Source of the DNA: Paracoccaceae bacterium
GTDB lineage: Bacteria; Pseudomonadota; Alphaproteobacteria; Rhodobacterales; Rhodobacteraceae
Assembly: GCA_947461435.1 (NCBI GenBank)
Contig: CANHLE010000024.1
Span: 1 to 37,201, forward strand
Length of the DNA stretch: 37,201 nt
Reading direction: 5' to 3'
Positions 1 to 8,711 of this stretch are shown one piece after another. The translations under genes and the position numbers were made by a program. The number at the start of each line of letters is the position of its first letter. Position 1 is the first letter of the stretch. The notes beneath the pieces were generated by a model. That model was not told where the DNA came from, did no database searches, and saw only the letters and a list, made by a program, of their open reading frames with translations.

Positions 1-816
1 TCCGTAAATATGGATGAAAAAATCGTCATGCCCACGATTCAGAGTTTGCAAGGCAAGATCAAATCTCTGCGCGCCTTGATATGCCGCGATAGCTTCTGGA
101 AGGCGATTTTCCGCCTCGAAGGCTTGGCCTAACAGGATGGCAGCTTTGGGTGTCTGTGATCTCTTTGCCAACTCTGCCTTCACGGCGGCGGTCAGTTGTT
201 CGGCAATATCCTGTGGGATGCGTTCTGGTAAGATTTCAAGCCTCGTCAACGCGCCATTGTCGTCGCCCGCCAAAGCCGTGGCAAGACGCACCAGATCGCC
301 AGCGCCTAGATTTGCAGCAATCTCGGCCTGCAAAAAACGCGCCATCGTCTTTTCGCTTGGTGACTGACATCCAACCAAAAGTGGCCAACCTGCTGTTTTC
401 CTGACCAGATCTGTCGCCGAACTTGGGGCGGCAATCATCGCCAACTCTTCTTGGGTGAACGCCAGATCTCGGCTGGAGAGCCGCAAGACCGCTCCGTACA
501 AATCGGCGCGGTCAAGGCCCGGTAGATGAAAATACGGACGCTTCGCCACAATAAGGCGTCTTTGGCCGGTCAAGAAATCAGCGGGTAAATCCTGACAGGT
601 GCCAGCATTTGGGACATCCCAAAGACTCAAATCCTGCGTCGGATTTGGCGCATTCCATTGGCGATGAACCTGCAGATCCAAGACAGCGGCCAACTGTCCC
701 AGAAGCACCGTTTTACCCATACCCGCCACGGCATCGAGCACGATAATCTGCGCGCGAGATTCAATTATCCGCTGGATAAGGGCCGTTCGGAAAATGGTCG
801 CGGGTCGCTCCATCAT
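1..816 (-). CDS. MalT-like ATP-dependent transcriptional regulator, N-terminal part (runs off left edge)
   Basis: The minus strand is open from 816 to base 1 (272 codons with no stop), so this is the 5' part of a gene continuing beyond the window. About 28 residues in, the motif VLDAVAGMGKT is a Walker A P-loop (GMGKT near residues 32-36). The last 60 residues (LGQAFEAENRLPEAIAAYQ, then ALQTLNRG) look like the helical repeats that follow the STAND ATPase module in MalT/LuxR-type regulators. MalT-family proteins couple inducer and ATP binding to DNA binding through a C-terminal LuxR helix-turn-helix, which would lie outside the window. The frame stays open upstream to about 945. Starts at 816 (ATG-ATG) and 858 (ATG) are both possible, and a GAGGAG sequence lies at about 840-845. 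The gene points away from the catabolic operon, so any regulatory link is a guess. Family call is fairly good; target unknown. Confidence 0.7.
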   Translation of the reverse strand, partial: MMERPATIFRTALIQRIIESRAQIIVLDAVAGMGKTVLLGQLAAVLDLQVHRQWNAPNPTQDLSLWDVPNAGTCQDLPADFLTGQRRLIVAKRPYFHLPGLDRADLYGAVLRLSSRDLAFTQEELAMIAAPSSATDLVRKTAGWPLLVGCQSPSEKTMARFLQAEIAANLGAGDLVRLATALAGDDNGALTRLEILPERIPQDIAEQLTAAVKAELAKRSQTPKAAILLGQAFEAENRLPEAIAAYQGAQRFDLALQTLNRGHDDFFIHIYG

Positions 817-1155
817 CACCCCATCAAGCAGGTTAACGCTCCTCAATTTGATCCACATTTGTGATGCAAACTGCAAGGCGGTTAATTCCGTGATGAGAGC
901 GTTTTCTTGTGGAAAAGCTGTTGCATGATCATACAGGTATGGAACCTAAACTGTCGTTCACGGCCTGGCAAAAAAATTTATGCAAAAGAGACGAATCGCT
1001 TATCCGGGATCCTCAAACTGTGCAGGCCGCTAAGCTTCGTGAAAGTAAGTTGGGCCTCTATCCAACGGCGATCATGGTGATAAGTGTGTGGCCAAGGAAA
1101 ATCTTCTGCAAAACGAACCTTGGTTGAAAAGCGATCACCAAAGGTCCCATTTTTT

Positions 1156-1192
1156 GTCTGGCCTTGATTTTGGCAAGGCCCAAGGGCCAGAC
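1156..1192. other. Two mutually exclusive hairpins
   Basis: GGCCTTG (1160-1166) can pair with CAAGGCC (1174-1180) across a 7-base loop. The longer GTCTGGCCTTG (1156-1166) can instead pair with CAAGGGCCAGAC (1181-1192) with one bulged G. The two structures share the left arm and so exclude each other. No T-run follows. Function unknown. Confidence 0.3.
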
Positions 1193-1468
1193 CATAAACC
1201 GTTCCGTTTCATCAAAAGGACTGCACAGCCGCATAAAAGGGGCAGCCCCTGAACGGCGCTTCCTATGCCCACAACTTTCACCGTCCTGCACATATATCTT
1301 CGACGACCCGCCCCTATTCTAAAAAAGCTTCGACCGTTTGAGTCAGCGTCTGTTTTTATCAAGCCCACGGGCCAAATGGCGCGTCGCAGTGTCAAATGCG
1401 TTTTGGCAGCGTTTAAAGTTGAGGGGCTATTCCGGCCGAGACTGCCAATCTTGAATTTAAACTGCAGA

Positions 1469-1485
1469 TATGCCGAAACGGCATA
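1469..1485. promoter_or_regulatory. Candidate LysR-type operator (T-N11-A palindrome)
   Basis: TATGCCG-AAA-CGGCATA is a perfect inverted repeat with 7-base arms, 78 bp before the first gene of the operon. Its core TGCCGAAACGGCA fits the T-N11-A dyad bound by LysR-type regulators, and a LysR-type gene (8712-9635) sits at the end of the same gene run. The dyad is seen directly; the link to that regulator is inference. Confidence 0.45.
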
Positions 1486-1562
1486 ACTGTCTTCCCGATT
1501 TCTTGGGTTCTGCGGCTGCACCGTTGAGGGTTTAGTTGTGAAGAATTTTCAAGGCAATCCCG

Positions 1563-2729
1563 ATGACCCAAACCGAACCCGATGATCCTTTCGCCGAAAT
1601 TCGTTCGGCTGTGGCGCGGCTATGTGACCAGTTCCCTGCCTTCTATTGGCGGCAATTGGACCGTGATTCTGCCTATCCTACGGCCTTTGTGCAGGCGCTG
1701 ACGCAAGCCGGGTACCTGGCCGCGCTTATTCCTGAAGAGTTTGGCGGCGCTGGACTAAGCCTTTCGGCGGCCGCGGCCATTCTGGAGGAGGTGCAGCGCG
1801 CAGGGGCAAACGGGGCGGCCTGTCATGCTCAGATGTATATCATGGGCAGCCTGCTGAGGCACGGATCAGAGGCCCAGAAAAAGCAGTATTTGCCGCAGAT
1901 TGCCTCAGGCGCTTTGCGCTTGCAGGCCTTTGGCGTGACAGAACCGGGCAGTGGCACCGACACGACATCCATCACCACCTTTGCGGAAAAACGCGGTGAT
2001 CAGTATGTCGTGAACGGGCAAAAGGTCTGGACCAGCCGGGCCGAACATTCTGACCTGATGCTGCTGTTGGCCCGGACAACGCCCAAGGACAAGGTCGCCA
2101 AGCGCACCGACGGACTGTCCGTCTTTATCGTCGATATGAAAAAGGCATTGGTGGGTGGCATGACGATCCGCCCGATCCGCACGATGATGAACCATTCCAC
2201 CACCGAAGTGTTTTTCGACAATGTTCACGTCCCCACCGAAAATCTGATCGGCGAAGAGGGCAAGGGCTTTCGCTATATCCTGTCGGGCATGAATGCCGAA
2301 CGCATCCTCATCGCTGCGGAATGCATTGGTGACGCGAAGTGGTTTATCAAAAAGGCCACGGATTACGCCAACGAAAGACGCGTCTTTGGCCGCCCGATTG
2401 GGCAGAACCAAGGCGTACAATTCCCTATTGCCCGGGCCTATGCGCAGATGCGCGCGGCCGAACTGATGGTCAAACATGCGGCGTCCTTGTTTGAATCAGG
2501 CCGCGATTGCGGGGCCGAAGCGAACATGGCCAAGATGCTTGCGGCAGAGGCGTCATGGGCGGCGGCAGAGGCCTGCGTGCAGACCCACGGCGGTTTCGGA
2601 TTTGCCGAGGAATATGATATTGAGCGCAAATTCCGAGAGGCGCGGTTGTATCAAGTGGCACCCATCTCGACCAACCTGATCCTGTCGCATTTGGCCGAGC
2701 ATGTGCTTGGCTTGCCAAGGTCATATTAA
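1563..2729 (+). CDS. Acyl-CoA dehydrogenase family protein
   Basis: A 388-residue protein of normal family length. It would be an FAD-dependent alpha,beta-dehydrogenase of an acyl-CoA, passing electrons to electron-transfer flavoprotein. Visible family marks are FGVTEPGSGTDTTS (substrate/FAD loop), YVVNGQKVWTSRAEHSD, the RRVFGRPIGQNQGVQFPIA helix and the C-terminal THGGFGFAEEYDIER. Oddity: at the place where medium- and short-chain enzymes carry their catalytic Glu (YQIYEGT), this protein reads YQVAPIST, with Pro near residue 367. A Glu at about residue 246 in SGMNAERIL aligns with the alternative catalytic Glu of isovaleryl- and long-chain acyl-CoA dehydrogenases, so a branched or unusual substrate is likely. 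It is first in an operon with a CoA-transferase (1 bp gap) and a hydratase. Family call is secure; substrate unknown. Confidence 0.92.
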   Translation: MTQTEPDDPFAEIRSAVARLCDQFPAFYWRQLDRDSAYPTAFVQALTQAGYLAALIPEEFGGAGLSLSAAAAILEEVQRAGANGAACHAQMYIMGSLLRHGSEAQKKQYLPQIASGALRLQAFGVTEPGSGTDTTSITTFAEKRGDQYVVNGQKVWTSRAEHSDLMLLLARTTPKDKVAKRTDGLSVFIVDMKKALVGGMTIRPIRTMMNHSTTEVFFDNVHVPTENLIGEEGKGFRYILSGMNAERILIAAECIGDAKWFIKKATDYANERRVFGRPIGQNQGVQFPIARAYAQMRAAELMVKHAASLFESGRDCGAEANMAKMLAAEASWAAAEACVQTHGGFGFAEEYDIERKFREARLYQVAPISTNLILSHLAEHVLGLPRSY

Positions 2730-2730
2730 C

Positions 2731-3843
2731 ATGACCGGTCCGCTTGCAGGGCTGTTGGTCGTCTCGATCGAACAGGCGGTGGCCGCCCCCGCTTGCACCG
2801 TGCGCTTGGCTGATGCGGGCGCCCGCGTGGTCAAGATTGAGCGTGAATCTGGCGATACTGCCCGCCATTACGACCGCGCCATTCACGGCACCAGCGCCTA
2901 TTTCGCTTGGCTGAACCGGGGCAAGCAAAGCGCTGTGCTCGACATTAAAGCCGAAGCCGATCGCGCGATAATTGAAGAAATGGTGTCGCGGGCCGATGTC
3001 TTTGTTCAAAATCTGGCCCCCGGCGCTGCGGCAAGGCTGGGCCTTGGCGCGGCCGAACTTGTGGCGCGCTTTCCGCGAATCATCGCCGTCGATATCGTTG
3101 GCTACGGCCAAGACACGCCCGCCCGCGACATGCGTGCCTATGATATGCTCATCCAAGCCGAAAGCGGGCTTTGTGCGGTGACGGGTACGGCGGAGACGCC
3201 GGTCAAAGTTGGCGTGTCGCTGGCCGACGTCGCCACGGGGATGACCGCACATGCCGCGGTCCTTGAGGCTTTGTTGGAACGCGCGCTGACTGGCAAAGGT
3301 AAGGCGATTGAAATCGCCATGTTCGACACGATGGCCGATTTGATGTCGGTCCCCTTGCTGCACCACGATTATGCCCACCAAAACTCTCCCCGGGTGGGAT
3401 TGAGCCACGCAGCGATTTACCCTTACGGATCCTTCGATTGCCGCGATGGACAGGTGGTTGCGGTGGTTCAAGCGCAACATGAATGGGTACGCTTTTGCAC
3501 CGCCGTCCTGCGCCGCCCCGACCTGATCGGCGATCCTCGCTTTGTGGACAATCCCGCGCGCGTGGCCAATCGGGCCGCGCTAGACGGGATTATTCGACCC
3601 ATTTTTGCAGCTCAGACCCAAGCCGACATGATTTCAATCCTTGACTCTGCCGACCTGCCTTGGTCGCGCGTCAGCACGGTGGCAGACCTGTCAGCCCACC
3701 CCGCCTTGCGGAGGATGGAGGGCCAAGTGGCCGGCGGCGCCTTTGCCGGAGCGGTATCGCCCTTGCGCCGCGATCTGGTTGCGGGGCCCGTGCCGGAACT
3801 CGGCCAAGACACCGACGCCATTCGGGCGGAATTCTCCCCATGA
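2731..3843 (+). CDS. CaiB/BaiF (family III) CoA-transferase
   Basis: A 370-residue family III CoA-transferase, which moves CoA between an acyl-CoA donor and a carboxylic acid through an aspartyl-CoA anhydride. Marks seen: the N-terminal GPLAGLLVVSIEQAVAAP and RLADAGARVVKIE, LNRGKQSAVLDIK, a YDMLIQAESGL segment, and the catalytic Asp near residue 166 in SLADVATGM. GKGKAIEIAMFDTMAD follows. The start at 2731 is chosen because it begins the conserved N-terminus one base after the previous stop; an upstream in-frame ATG at 2701 lies inside the dehydrogenase gene. The stop overlaps the next start (ATGA). With the dehydrogenase and hydratase neighbours it probably activates a dicarboxylate or branched acid such as an itaconate or mesaconate type. 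That substrate is inference. Confidence 0.9.
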   Translation: MTGPLAGLLVVSIEQAVAAPACTVRLADAGARVVKIERESGDTARHYDRAIHGTSAYFAWLNRGKQSAVLDIKAEADRAIIEEMVSRADVFVQNLAPGAAARLGLGAAELVARFPRIIAVDIVGYGQDTPARDMRAYDMLIQAESGLCAVTGTAETPVKVGVSLADVATGMTAHAAVLEALLERALTGKGKAIEIAMFDTMADLMSVPLLHHDYAHQNSPRVGLSHAAIYPYGSFDCRDGQVVAVVQAQHEWVRFCTAVLRRPDLIGDPRFVDNPARVANRAALDGIIRPIFAAQTQADMISILDSADLPWSRVSTVADLSAHPALRRMEGQVAGGAFAGAVSPLRRDLVAGPVPELGQDTDAIRAEFSP

Positions 3844-4691
3844 CCGAGACCGAAATTGACATAGAACATCTGCGCCAATGGATCGGCCGAACCGAGACCG
3901 CGCAAGACACCGTCTCTGCTCGCTTGGTTGCGGGCTATCTTGCTGTGTTAGATGATCCAAAGCCGCACCGCGATGTCGGCGATCTTGCCCCCTTGGCCAT
4001 TCACTGGTGCCTTGCGCCCGAAACCCAACCGATGTCACAACTCGGGCTGGACGGCCACCCCAAACGCGGCGGATTGCTGCCTCCCGTGCCGTTGCCGCAT
4101 CGGATGTGGGCGGGGGGCAAGATTGATTTGGTTGGCCGCTTTTCAGTGGGCGATGTGATCACCCGGCACTCGACGGTGCGAGATGTCACGCCCAAGAATG
4201 GGCGGAGCGGGCCTTTGTGCTTTGTGGCGGTCGATCATACCTTTGTGGGCCCGAAAGGGCTGATCCTGACCGAACGGCACGACATCGTCTATCGCGCAGC
4301 GCGTGACCCGAATGCACCGGCCCCAGTGATCCCGCAGGCGCCCTTGGGGCGCTGGTCCTACGGCGTTATGGCCGATCCAGTTTTGCTGTTTCGTTATTCA
4401 GCCATAACCTTTAACGGCCACCGAATCCATTACGACCGACATCACGCGATCACGTCGGAAGGCTACTCCGGTCTCGTCGTACATGGCCCGCTGCAAGCCA
4501 CAATGATGCTGGAATTTGCCGCGCGGCTGCAAGACAGCCCGCCCACAAGCTTCACCTTTCGCGGCATCAGCCCGCTGATTGACGGCGCGGCTTTCACCGT
4601 CAATGCCAACAAAACCCCCGAAGGTCTGCACCTTTGGACCGCGTCCGCGGATGGCCGCCTGTGCATGGAGGCGCAGGCTGTCTGGGCCTAA
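3840..4691 (+). CDS. FAS1-like/MaoC-type dehydratase, itaconyl/mesaconyl-CoA hydratase-like
   Basis: A 283-residue double hot-dog protein of the HTD2/mesaconyl-C4-CoA hydratase type. An N-terminal FAS1-like half (HWCLAPETQP, LPPVPLPHRMWAGG) is followed by a C-terminal MaoC-like half with FNGHRIHYDRHHA and EGYSGLVVHGPLQA, the usual hydratase signature. Such enzymes add water to a C4- or C5-unsaturated dicarboxyl-CoA. The start at 3840 overlaps the CoA-transferase stop by four bases (ATGA), a sign of translational coupling; the frame is open upstream but lies inside the previous gene. With its two neighbours it forms an activate-oxidise-hydrate set. Family call is strong; exact substrate is inferred only from relatives. 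Confidence 0.82.
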   Translation: MTETEIDIEHLRQWIGRTETAQDTVSARLVAGYLAVLDDPKPHRDVGDLAPLAIHWCLAPETQPMSQLGLDGHPKRGGLLPPVPLPHRMWAGGKIDLVGRFSVGDVITRHSTVRDVTPKNGRSGPLCFVAVDHTFVGPKGLILTERHDIVYRAARDPNAPAPVIPQAPLGRWSYGVMADPVLLFRYSAITFNGHRIHYDRHHAITSEGYSGLVVHGPLQATMMLEFAARLQDSPPTSFTFRGISPLIDGAAFTVNANKTPEGLHLWTASADGRLCMEAQAVWA

Positions 4692-4748
4692 CGAAATTCA
4701 ACAGGGGCACAGCCCTGGGCCGCGCCTTCACCCAAAGGGAGATGCAAG

Positions 4749-6848
4749 ATGATCAGGTTAGGCGTTGACGTCGGCGGCACCTTCACCGACCTCGTCCTTG
4801 AGGCGGTGGGGGCGGACGGAAAGCAAGAGGTTTTTGTCCACAAAGTGTCCAGCACACCGCAAGATCAATCGATCGGCGTTGTACAGGGCGTGGTGGAACT
4901 TTGCGCCATAGCGGGGATTCAGCCGGGACAGGTCGACGCGCTGTTTCATGGCACGACGGTCGCGACAAACATCGTGATCGAACGGGATGGGGCCGATGTA
5001 GGGATGATCACCACCAAGGGTTTTCGTGACATCTTGCACATGGCCCGCCACAAACGCCCGCATAACTTCTCGTTGCAATTCGACGTCCCATGGCAAAGCG
5101 CCCCGTTGATCAAGCGCCGCAATCGTATTGCCGTGACCGAGCGGATCATGCCGCCGACAGGCCAAATCGAAACCCCGCTGAACCTTGATGAGGTGGAACA
5201 GGCCGCCGAACTTTTCGCGCAGCGCGGGCTCGAGGCGGTTGTGATCGGATTTTTGTTTTCCTTCCTCAACAACGATCATGAATTGAAGGCCAAAGAGATC
5301 GTCAAACGGGTCATGCCAAACGCTTTCATCTGCGCCTCGTGCGAGGTGGTAAACACGATGCGGGAATATGAACGCTTCTCGACGGCAGCCATGAACGCCT
5401 ATATCGGGCCGCGCACAGCGGGCTATCTGGACAATTTGCAGCGCCGTCTGCGAGAGGCGGGCGTGAACGCTTATGTTCGCATGATGCAATCGAACGGTGG
5501 GGTATCGACCGTAGAACAGGCCAGCAAGAATCCGGTCGGTCTGTTGCTTTCGGGCCCAGCAGGCGGTGTCATTGGCGGGCGCTGGACCGGGCAGGCATGT
5601 GATCAGGGCCAGGTCATCACGATCGACATCGGGGGCACGTCAGCTGACATCTCGGTCATTCGTGATGGCAATCTGACAATCAAGAACCCCCGCGATACCG
5701 AAGTGGCAGAGATGCCCGTGCTGGTGCCGATGATCGACATCGACGCCATCGGCGCAGGCGGTGGATCCATCGCGTATGTCGATAGCGGCGGAGCATTTCG
5801 CGTAGGACCAAGGTCAGCCGGGGCGGAACCCGGGCCTGCCTGCTATGGCAAAGGCGGGGTAGAACCCACAGTGACAGATGCCCAAGTGGTGCTGGGCCGG
5901 CTCGACCCAGAGCAGTTCTTGGGCGGCGGGCTCAAGATTGATCCGGCCTTGGCCGAAGCGGCCATCAGATCCAAACTGGCAGAGCCTTTGGGGCTTTCAG
6001 TCAAAGATGCGGCGCTGGGCGTTTTGCGCATCATCAACAACCACATGGCACTTGCCATCGCCTCCAATTCCGTGGCGCGGGGCATTGATCCGCGCGGATT
6101 CAGCCTGATGGCCTTTGGCGGTGCAGGCCCGCTGCACGGCGTCGCGCTTGGCGAGGCGATTTGGGCAAAGAACGTCATCTCGCCGCTGCATCCGGGCATC
6201 ACGGCGGCAATGGGGCTTTTGGTCACCGAACCGCGGTATGAATTCACCCGTTCGTCGCTGTCGATCTTGCAGGCGGGCGATACCAGCAGCTTTGCCCAGA
6301 TCGGGGCGGTGTTTGACAAGTTGCAAACCGAGGCGAAGGCACAGCTTGACAGCGACGGCATTCCGCCAGCCGCCCAACGCTTTTCGCGCATCGCGGAATG
6401 CCGCTATGTTGGGCAAGGCTTTGAACTGCGCGTCGATGTGCCCGATGGGACCTTTACCGCCGAAAAAGCGGCGGGCGTCGCGAAGGCCTTTTATGCGGTG
6501 CACCGTACCGAATATGGCCACGCCTTCGAAGATCAAGCGGTCGAAGTGGTGACATTGCGGGTGATCGGAACGGCCTCGGCCGACACCCTTCGCTTGCCTG
6601 AACTGGCAAAGGGCGGGCGCCGGAACCCGTCTGATGCCGCCCTTTACGCCCGAATGACCACCTTTGACGATGGGCAAACGCTGGAAACCCCGCGCTATGA
6701 CCGTTCCAAACTGAAGGCCGAAGATGTGGTGACAGGCCCTGCCATCGTCACCCAAAAGAACTCAACCACTGTGATCCCCAAGGGCTATACCGCCACCGTG
6801 ATGCGTTTGGGTGACATTGTGATCAGCCGCAACGGAAAGGAGTCCTAA
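4749..6848 (+). CDS. hyuA: Hydantoinase/oxoprolinase family protein subunit A (HyuA-1)
   Basis: A 699-residue ASKHA-fold ATPase subunit of the HyuA/5-oxoprolinase family, which hydrolyses cyclic amides with ATP or carboxylates ketones, depending on subfamily. The first phosphate loop is DVGGTFTD (residues 7-14) and the second is DIGGTSADIS near residue 293. LFHGTTVATNIVIER, QSNGGVSTVEQA, LLSGPAGGV, GAGGGSIAYVD and SAGAEPGPACYG are family landmarks. A purine-rich GGGAG ribosome site lies about 7 bases before ATG 4749. The partner HyuB follows after 3 bases. The 57-bp gap upstream holds a small CAGGG/CCCTG hairpin. Family members include N-methylhydantoinase, caprolactamase and acetophenone carboxylase, so the ring substrate cannot be named. 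The A-then-B order differs from the second pair in this window. Confidence 0.9.
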   Translation: MIRLGVDVGGTFTDLVLEAVGADGKQEVFVHKVSSTPQDQSIGVVQGVVELCAIAGIQPGQVDALFHGTTVATNIVIERDGADVGMITTKGFRDILHMARHKRPHNFSLQFDVPWQSAPLIKRRNRIAVTERIMPPTGQIETPLNLDEVEQAAELFAQRGLEAVVIGFLFSFLNNDHELKAKEIVKRVMPNAFICASCEVVNTMREYERFSTAAMNAYIGPRTAGYLDNLQRRLREAGVNAYVRMMQSNGGVSTVEQASKNPVGLLLSGPAGGVIGGRWTGQACDQGQVITIDIGGTSADISVIRDGNLTIKNPRDTEVAEMPVLVPMIDIDAIGAGGGSIAYVDSGGAFRVGPRSAGAEPGPACYGKGGVEPTVTDAQVVLGRLDPEQFLGGGLKIDPALAEAAIRSKLAEPLGLSVKDAALGVLRIINNHMALAIASNSVARGIDPRGFSLMAFGGAGPLHGVALGEAIWAKNVISPLHPGITAAMGLLVTEPRYEFTRSSLSILQAGDTSSFAQIGAVFDKLQTEAKAQLDSDGIPPAAQRFSRIAECRYVGQGFELRVDVPDGTFTAEKAAGVAKAFYAVHRTEYGHAFEDQAVEVVTLRVIGTASADTLRLPELAKGGRRNPSDAALYARMTTFDDGQTLETPRYDRSKLKAEDVVTGPAIVTQKNSTTVIPKGYTATVMRLGDIVISRNGKES

Positions 6849-6851
6849 GCC

Positions 6852-8627
6852 ATGAGCATGACAATTGATCCAATCACGCTGCAAGTCATCGGGGGTGCCC
6901 TTCACGCCATCGCGGAACAGATGGGCAATGTGCTGTATCGGATGTCCTATTCTTCGATCATTCGCGAAAGCCAGGACCTTGGGGCAGGGCTTTTTGATCT
7001 GGATTACAATACCCTGTGCGAAAGCGATTCCACGCCAATGCACATCGGGTCGATCCCAGGCTACCTGCGCGGCATCGAAAAAAGCATTCCGCTGTCGGAC
7101 TGGCATGAAGGGGACGTGGTGATCCACAACCACCCCTATTTTGGTGCCAGCCATTCGCCCGACATCGGCATTGTCATGCCGATCTTTTACTGTGGTGAGT
7201 TGGTGGGCTTTTCGGCGAACACCGCCCACCACTTGGACATTGGCGCAGCGACCCCCGGCCTGATCATCGACGTGCCGGATGTCTTTGCCGAAGGGATGCT
7301 TCTGAACGGCTTGAAACTGGTCGAAGCGGGCAAGCGCAACGATACGCTGTGGCGCTATATCAGTGGCAACACCCGCGTGCCGGGATTGGTGATGCGCGAT
7401 CTTGAAGCACAGATCGCGTCGGCCGAACTGGGGGTCAAACGGTTTTGCGAGTTGATGGATACCTATGGTCGCGCCACTGTGGAACAGGCCTCTAAGCAAT
7501 TGATGGATTATTCCGAACGCATGCTGCGGCGCGAAATCGCCAAGATCCCCGATGGGGAATATGTGGCCGAAGGGTTCCTTGACGACGACGGCCGCACAAG
7601 GGGCGTGCATCTGCCAATCAAGGTGACCGTTCGCGTGACCGGCGACGATGTCGAAGTGGACATGACCGGATCCTCGCCGCAGGTGCCCACGGCCTATAAC
7701 GTGCCCTTTGAAGGGTCGACCAAAGTCGCCTGCTACTTCGCCTTCCGCGCCCTTTTGCTGGATACCTACACGAACACTGAATACATCCCGCAAAACGAAG
7801 GCTCGTTCCGCCCGGTCAAGGTAACGGCCCCGTTGGGATGCATCTTCAACCCCATTGCCCCCGCAGCATGCGAGGCGCGATTCAATCAGATCCAGCGTAT
7901 TGTTGATTTGATCATCAAGGCGCTTGCGCCCGTACTGCCCGATAAATGCACCGCTGGAAACGCAGCCTGCCTGTCCTTTGCAAGCTATTCCGGCGTGCGC
8001 GACACGGGCGATTACTGGGTATTGATCGAGGTGAACGAGGCGTCGATGGGCGGGCGTCCCAAATCGGATGGTCCCGATACGATTGAAGAGTTGATGCGCA
8101 ACACCCGCAACAACCCGCTGGAAGACCTGGGGATGCACCTGCCCGTGATTTGCGATCGCTATGAAATTCGCGACGATGTGTTTCCGGGCGCAGGGGAGTT
8201 TCGCGGCGGCATGGGCGTTGTCAAGTCGCAGCGCTTTTTGGTGCCGGGCTTCATGACTCACGAAAGCGACCGCAACGAAGATGTGCCATGGGGTATCTTT
8301 GGGGGCGCAGAGGGCGTGACAGCGGCTGTGCGGATGCACAACCACAACAACGACTCGGCCCCGATCGACGTTCCGGCCAAAATCTCGGGGCTGCGGGCAG
8401 AAGCGGGGGATGTGATCACCTATCTTTCGCCCGGCGGCGGGGGATATGGTCCCAGCCTGAAACGCGACCCAAACAAGGTGCTGGATGACCTGTTGGACGG
8501 GTACATTACGCCAGACCATGCACGTCAGGTTTACGGCGTTGTCGTCAAGCCTGTGACCAATGGTTACCAATGGGGCCTTGACCTTCCCGCAACGGCCAAG
8601 CTGCGGGCAAGCCTGTCTATGGCTTGA
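6852..8627 (+). CDS. hyuB: Hydantoinase/oxoprolinase family protein subunit B (HyuB-1)
   Basis: A 591-residue HyuB-type subunit that pairs with HyuA to hydrolyse or carboxylate the activated substrate. Likely metal-binding residues are visible: VVIHNHPYFGASHSPD (His101, Asp104) and NTAHHLDIGAATPG (His126/127, Asp129). The usual glycine-rich end SPGGGGYGPSLKRD precedes the C-terminal helices. A GGAG ribosome site inside the end of HyuA lies about 9 bases before ATG 6852; a second in-frame ATG at 6858 is possible. Three bases separate it from HyuA, so they are surely cotranscribed. The family normally has NDP rather than NHP in the first motif, a small oddity. Substrate unknown. Confidence 0.9.
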   Translation: MSMTIDPITLQVIGGALHAIAEQMGNVLYRMSYSSIIRESQDLGAGLFDLDYNTLCESDSTPMHIGSIPGYLRGIEKSIPLSDWHEGDVVIHNHPYFGASHSPDIGIVMPIFYCGELVGFSANTAHHLDIGAATPGLIIDVPDVFAEGMLLNGLKLVEAGKRNDTLWRYISGNTRVPGLVMRDLEAQIASAELGVKRFCELMDTYGRATVEQASKQLMDYSERMLRREIAKIPDGEYVAEGFLDDDGRTRGVHLPIKVTVRVTGDDVEVDMTGSSPQVPTAYNVPFEGSTKVACYFAFRALLLDTYTNTEYIPQNEGSFRPVKVTAPLGCIFNPIAPAACEARFNQIQRIVDLIIKALAPVLPDKCTAGNAACLSFASYSGVRDTGDYWVLIEVNEASMGGRPKSDGPDTIEELMRNTRNNPLEDLGMHLPVICDRYEIRDDVFPGAGEFRGGMGVVKSQRFLVPGFMTHESDRNEDVPWGIFGGAEGVTAAVRMHNHNNDSAPIDVPAKISGLRAEAGDVITYLSPGGGGYGPSLKRDPNKVLDDLLDGYITPDHARQVYGVVVKPVTNGYQWGLDLPATAKLRASLSMA

Positions 8628-8711
8628 CAGTCGACGGTTCAGTCCTCCCAGTAAGGGGGCGGTGCGATGGGGATAACCTGCCGCCCGCCCTTTTGCATTG
8701 GGGCCGGGGCC

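Larger units (their letters stand above)
859..1562. other. Intergenic region between the MalT-like gene and the acyl-CoA dehydrogenase operon
   Basis: About 700 bp with no convincing gene. Short open frames exist on both strands (for example 909-1127 plus and 1135-1521 minus), but none resembles a known family. It should hold the leftward promoter of the MalT-like gene and the rightward promoter of the operon starting at 1563. Two structured sites in it are listed separately: a competing-hairpin sequence at 1156-1192 and a perfect inverted repeat at 1469-1485. Confidence 0.6.

Noticed and set aside
909-1127. 72-codon plus-strand frame in the left intergenic region
   Set aside because: No ribosome site, no recognised family and unusual composition.
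1135-1521. 128-codon minus-strand frame in the left intergenic region
   Set aside because: No motif or homologue recognised, and the DNA has palindromes and hairpins more in keeping with a regulatory region.
2470-3480. 336-codon minus-strand frame opposite the CoA-transferase
   Set aside because: No recognisable domain; the opposite strand has a convincing CaiB-type protein in an overlapping operon.
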